40,174 nt of DNA from DATDVC01 sp036517695 (GTDB taxonomy: Bacteria > Patescibacteriota > Minisyncoccia > Phycocordibacterales > WO2-35-19): positions 1-40,174 of the forward strand of contig DATDVC010000044.1 of assembly GCA_036517695.1 (NCBI GenBank), read 5' to 3'. The number at the start of each line of letters is the position of its first letter. The first letter of the stretch is position 1. This document shows positions 37,846-40,174 of the stretch, one piece after another. The notes under the pieces are model-generated. The model was given only the letters and a program-made list of their open reading frames with translations, made no database searches and was not told where the DNA came from. The translations under genes were made by a program, and so were the position numbers.

Positions 37846-37851
37846 ACTATA
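37846..37851 (-). promoter_or_regulatory. -10 box of hicBA at the dockerin gene end
   Basis: TATAGT directly after the dockerin stop codon (37852-37854); expected start ~37839, three bases before the hicB ATG. Any -35 would lie within the dockerin-coding 3' end. Confidence 0.45.
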
Positions 37852-40174
37852 TCACACGCTCCAATTTTGAACCATGATTACATAGTCCAGAGAGTTGACG
37901 AGACCGTCGCGATTGAGATCGTAAGTAGCATTGCTTGTATTCCAAGCGGATGTCATAAGAGAAAGGTCTATGGAGTTGACCAGTCCATCTTGATTGAAGT
38001 CACCTACTATAGGAGCGGAGTAACTTTGTAGATAATCTTCTACAGACCACCCATCTGCTCCGGAATCATAGTTGATATTCCACCAATAGTAGCCGTCAGC
38101 TGATTGTCCGCCGGATATGATTGTTCCGAGAGTAGCGAGGGATTGAGTGCCGAGGAGAGTGCCAGAGGCTGATGGGGTGGAACGGACATTTAGATTTGAT
38201 GTAGTTTGCACCCTATCCCCTGCTTTGAATTTGGTTGATGTAGGAGGAGTTACAGAACCAGTGTATTCGTAAGCACCAATATCGGGCTGGGAGTCGCGCA
38301 AACGATTATCGAGATCCACGGCAATGCCCAAGCCAGTTGCTCCGGCATTAATGGCCATACTACCAGTTTGGAGATGAAAATCCTTATTAACAGTATTTAC
38401 ATACCCCGGTGTATTGGTTTCTAAATTATTGGATGCCGTAACAACCCCCGTACCTGCATGAACAATGTAGCAACCTAAACAAAAGATATTGTTCCTGACT
38501 GTTGCCGTGGTAATTGAATTAGCACCTGACTTCCCAAAACCAAGCACCGCGTTATAAATGGTGTTGTGATAGAAAAATATATTCCGTGTACTACCGAAAC
38601 CGCCACCTCCGACACTGCCACCAATACGAGGTAGCGCAAGTAAATTGTTTGTGATTGTCCAGTTGTTGAATAAGTTGTCTGTAGTTGATTCCACCATAAA
38701 AGTTTCATCCACTTCCAAGCATGTATTGCGTGTGAAAATTAGATTTTTAGCAACGCGCAACTGCCAATCTCCAACCCAGCTTGACCCTAAATTGAAAGTT
38801 TGCCAACAATCGCTATGGGCGCCAGACGCATCGGCCAGACGATTACCATGGTAATAATTACCTTCCCACAAAATAGTATCTCCCCAAAAAACATTGTGAT
38901 CGCCATCGCCCTGACCGCGCATTCGCTCGCTTTCGTTATCAGTCAAAGTCACATTGTTAGCATAAATAAGTACTCCGTCACCAGTGCCAGTAATATAATT
39001 ACGGGAAATAATTATATGGTGTGGTAGGTCTGACGCAGACACCGGATTGCTAGGTTCAATATCTATGCCTATGCTGGGACTGCCTGGAGTAATACTACCA
39101 TCTACTACATTATCCAAAAAATCAATATCGTGACGGGCATTTCCTGAAGTCTTAAGACCTGAACTACCCCCAACCACCTTAAAACACTGGACGGTTACAT
39201 AATCAGCCACCACAATAAAACCTTGCGTTGTTGCCGCTGAATTAGGTCTTACCCCTCGTGAAAGAGGATCGTTAATAGATGTCGTAGGACAACTACTGCC
39301 AGAGTAACCCTGGTAAACAATTTTGTTTCCGACAGACCCACTGCGAGATATAGTCACAGTTTCATTATAAGTGCCAGGATAAACAATAACTGTATCTCCT
39401 GCTACGGTAGCATTAGTGGCGACCTGAATCGTTGCATATTCTTGACCGCTACCAACACAACGAATATTGGTGGCTCCACATGATACTCCTCCTACCACCT
39501 GTGTCGTTGCAGTAGCTGATGTAGATTGCGTGCTATTATTGCCTGCGGCATCATAAGCACTAACTGTATAAGAATATAAAGTTGAGGCAGAAAGTCCGAT
39601 ATCAGAGTAGCTATTTGAAATACTTGTACCAATCTGTACTCCACCTCTGTATATTTTATAACCAATAACTCCAACAATATCAGTTGAGACGGTCCAAGAG
39701 AGATTGATTTGGGAAGAAGAAATTGAGGAGGCAGAAAGATTAGTTGGAACGGAGGGAGGAGTGGTATCTGGTGGAGGTAGAGAGGTCACAGTAACAGTGA
39801 TATTTGAATTTGTTGATCCTTGAGAATTGGTAGCTGTTATGGTGTAAGTGGTAGTGACAGTCGGCGACACACTAATACTAGAACCAGAAACAGATCCGAT
39901 ACTGGAAATAGAAAGTGTGGGAGTTGGATTGCCGGAAACTAACCAAGATAGTGTCGATGAGTTACCTTGGGAAATTGAAGCAGGAGAGGCAATAAAAGAA
40001 GAGATGGATGGAGAGGTAAGAGCTGAAGAAACCCCTGGTATCAGCGAAATCGCCACAATACCACCATCTTCAAAGTTGGTATCAGTTGAAGCTTCAACTA
40101 CGATATTTCCTGAAGGAGAACCAGTTGCCCAAGCGCCATCCGCATTGCCGGCAGTACGAGCAACCTGTGTTAAT
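37852..40174 (-). CDS. Large surface protein with beta-helix, SH3-like and dockerin domains (N-terminus outside window)
   Basis: The frame is open to the right-hand edge, so at least 773 residues are encoded and the start is not seen; an internal GTG at 40056 should not be taken as the start. In order: an Ig-like region with Ser/Thr-rich repeats, an FN3 domain ('PPSVPTNLSASSISSSQINL'), a right-handed parallel beta-helix ('CVGSGQEYATIQVATNATVA', 'GDTVIVYPGTYNETVTISRS', 'HHIIISRNYITGTGDGVLIY', 'NNVTLTDNESERM'), a bacterial SH3 domain ('AGDRVQTTSNLNVRSTPSAS') and a type I dockerin ('GDFNQDGLVNSIDLSLM', 'DLNRDGLVNSLDYVIMVQNW'). It resembles extracellular polysaccharide-binding or lyase-like proteins, but no catalytic residues can be assigned. 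Confidence 0.85.
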   Translation of the reverse strand, partial: LTQVARTAGNADGAWATGSPSGNIVVEASTDTNFEDGGIVAISLIPGVSSALTSPSISSFIASPASISQGNSSTLSWLVSGNPTPTLSISSIGSVSGSSISVSPTVTTTYTITATNSQGSTNSNITVTVTSLPPPDTTPPSVPTNLSASSISSSQINLSWTVSTDIVGVIGYKIYRGGVQIGTSISNSYSDIGLSASTLYSYTVSAYDAAGNNSTQSTSATATTQVVGGVSCGATNIRCVGSGQEYATIQVATNATVAGDTVIVYPGTYNETVTISRSGSVGNKIVYQGYSGSSCPTTSINDPLSRGVRPNSAATTQGFIVVADYVTVQCFKVVGGSSGLKTSGNARHDIDFLDNVVDGSITPGSPSIGIDIEPSNPVSASDLPHHIIISRNYITGTGDGVLIYANNVTLTDNESERMRGQGDGDHNVFWGDTILWEGNYYHGNRLADASGAHSDCWQTFNLGSSWVGDWQLRVAKNLIFTRNTCLEVDETFMVESTTDNLFNNWTITNNLLALPRIGGSVGGGGFGSTRNIFFYHNTIYNAVLGFGKSGANSITTATVRNNIFCLGCYIVHAGTGVVTASNNLETNTPGYVNTVNKDFHLQTGSMAINAGATGLGIAVDLDNRLRDSQPDIGAYEYTGSVTPPTSTKFKAGDRVQTTSNLNVRSTPSASGTLLGTQSLATLGTIISGGQSADGYYWWNINYDSGADGWSVEDYLQSYSAPIVGDFNQDGLVNSIDLSLMTSAWNTSNATYDLNRDGLVNSLDYVIMVQNWSV

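Noticed and set aside
40054..40056. GTG as the start of the dockerin/beta-helix protein
   Set aside because: The frame continues open to the window edge with surface-protein-like composition, and no signal peptide follows the GTG; the gene is truncated by the window.

Overview
The window looks like a piece of a Candidate Phyla Radiation (Patescibacteria) genome, most probably of the Parcubacteria/Paceibacteria lineage. This is an inference. It rests on moderate to low GC, tightly packed genes, compact versions of universal enzymes (an aspartyl-tRNA synthetase without the bacterial insertion domain), many short membrane proteins, retention of ribosomal protein bL9, UGA used as a normal stop (standard code), and small accessory families common in that group (GxxExxY protein, PaaX/Cas2-like protein, AbiEii, HicAB, Fic). 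No 16S rRNA is present, so the placement cannot be tested here.

Layout. 1-2.6 kb: tail of trpS, small overlapping membrane reading frames, an MsbA-type ABC exporter and a zinc-ribbon mini-protein. 2.7-13.7 kb (+): aspS, scpA-scpB, a D,D-carboxypeptidase, then a reduced cell-wall cluster mraY-ftsW-murG interrupted by an XRE regulator and a GxxExxY cassette, then gltX, an M23 endopeptidase and a small membrane protein. 13.9-18.7 kb (-): a lytic transglycosylase-like protein behind a strong promoter with a large dyad, then an export operon (adaptor, ATPase, FtsX-type permease, Ada-like metal-binding membrane protein). 18.7-23.1 kb: rpmA (+), rplI and a C-terminal processing protease (-), corA-cysS (+). 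23.1-25.9 kb: accessory stretch with a hairpin-flanked PaaX/Cas2-like gene, tRNA-Gly(CCC), two unrecognised proteins, a candidate small RNA, an FtsB/DivIC-like protein and a 33-residue membrane protein. 25.9-32.2 kb (-): lepA, murJ, a Wzy/TPR membrane protein and a conserved small membrane protein. 32.2-40.2 kb (-): cell-surface and toxin region with a cohesin/peptidoglycan-binding protein, a cohesin-FN3-dockerin protein, three toxin-antitoxin or Fic modules, and a large beta-helix/SH3/dockerin protein running off the window.

How the genes work together. Most of the window builds or remodels the envelope: lipid II synthesis (mraY, murG), lipid II flipping (murJ), septal synthesis and its initiator (ftsW, FtsB-like), peptidoglycan trimming (carboxypeptidase, M23, transglycosylase-like), export, and surface proteins that could join through cohesin-dockerin contacts with one partner carrying a peptidoglycan-binding domain.

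The most unusual observations are: (1) the hicBA and fic modules are each followed by a decayed copy of the 3' end of the neighbouring dockerin gene, as if modules entered at that gene end while regenerating it; (2) a 44-nt direct repeat flanks the GxxExxY gene and carries its stop codon and the ftsW start codon; (3) identical-arm hairpins bracket the PaaX/Cas2-like gene; (4) palindromic repeats sit in frame inside gltX, lepA and an Ada-like gene; (5) a promoter-hairpin-terminator unit of about 100 nt looks like an undescribed small RNA; (6) many promoters place the start codon at or next to the predicted transcription start (leaderless mRNAs).
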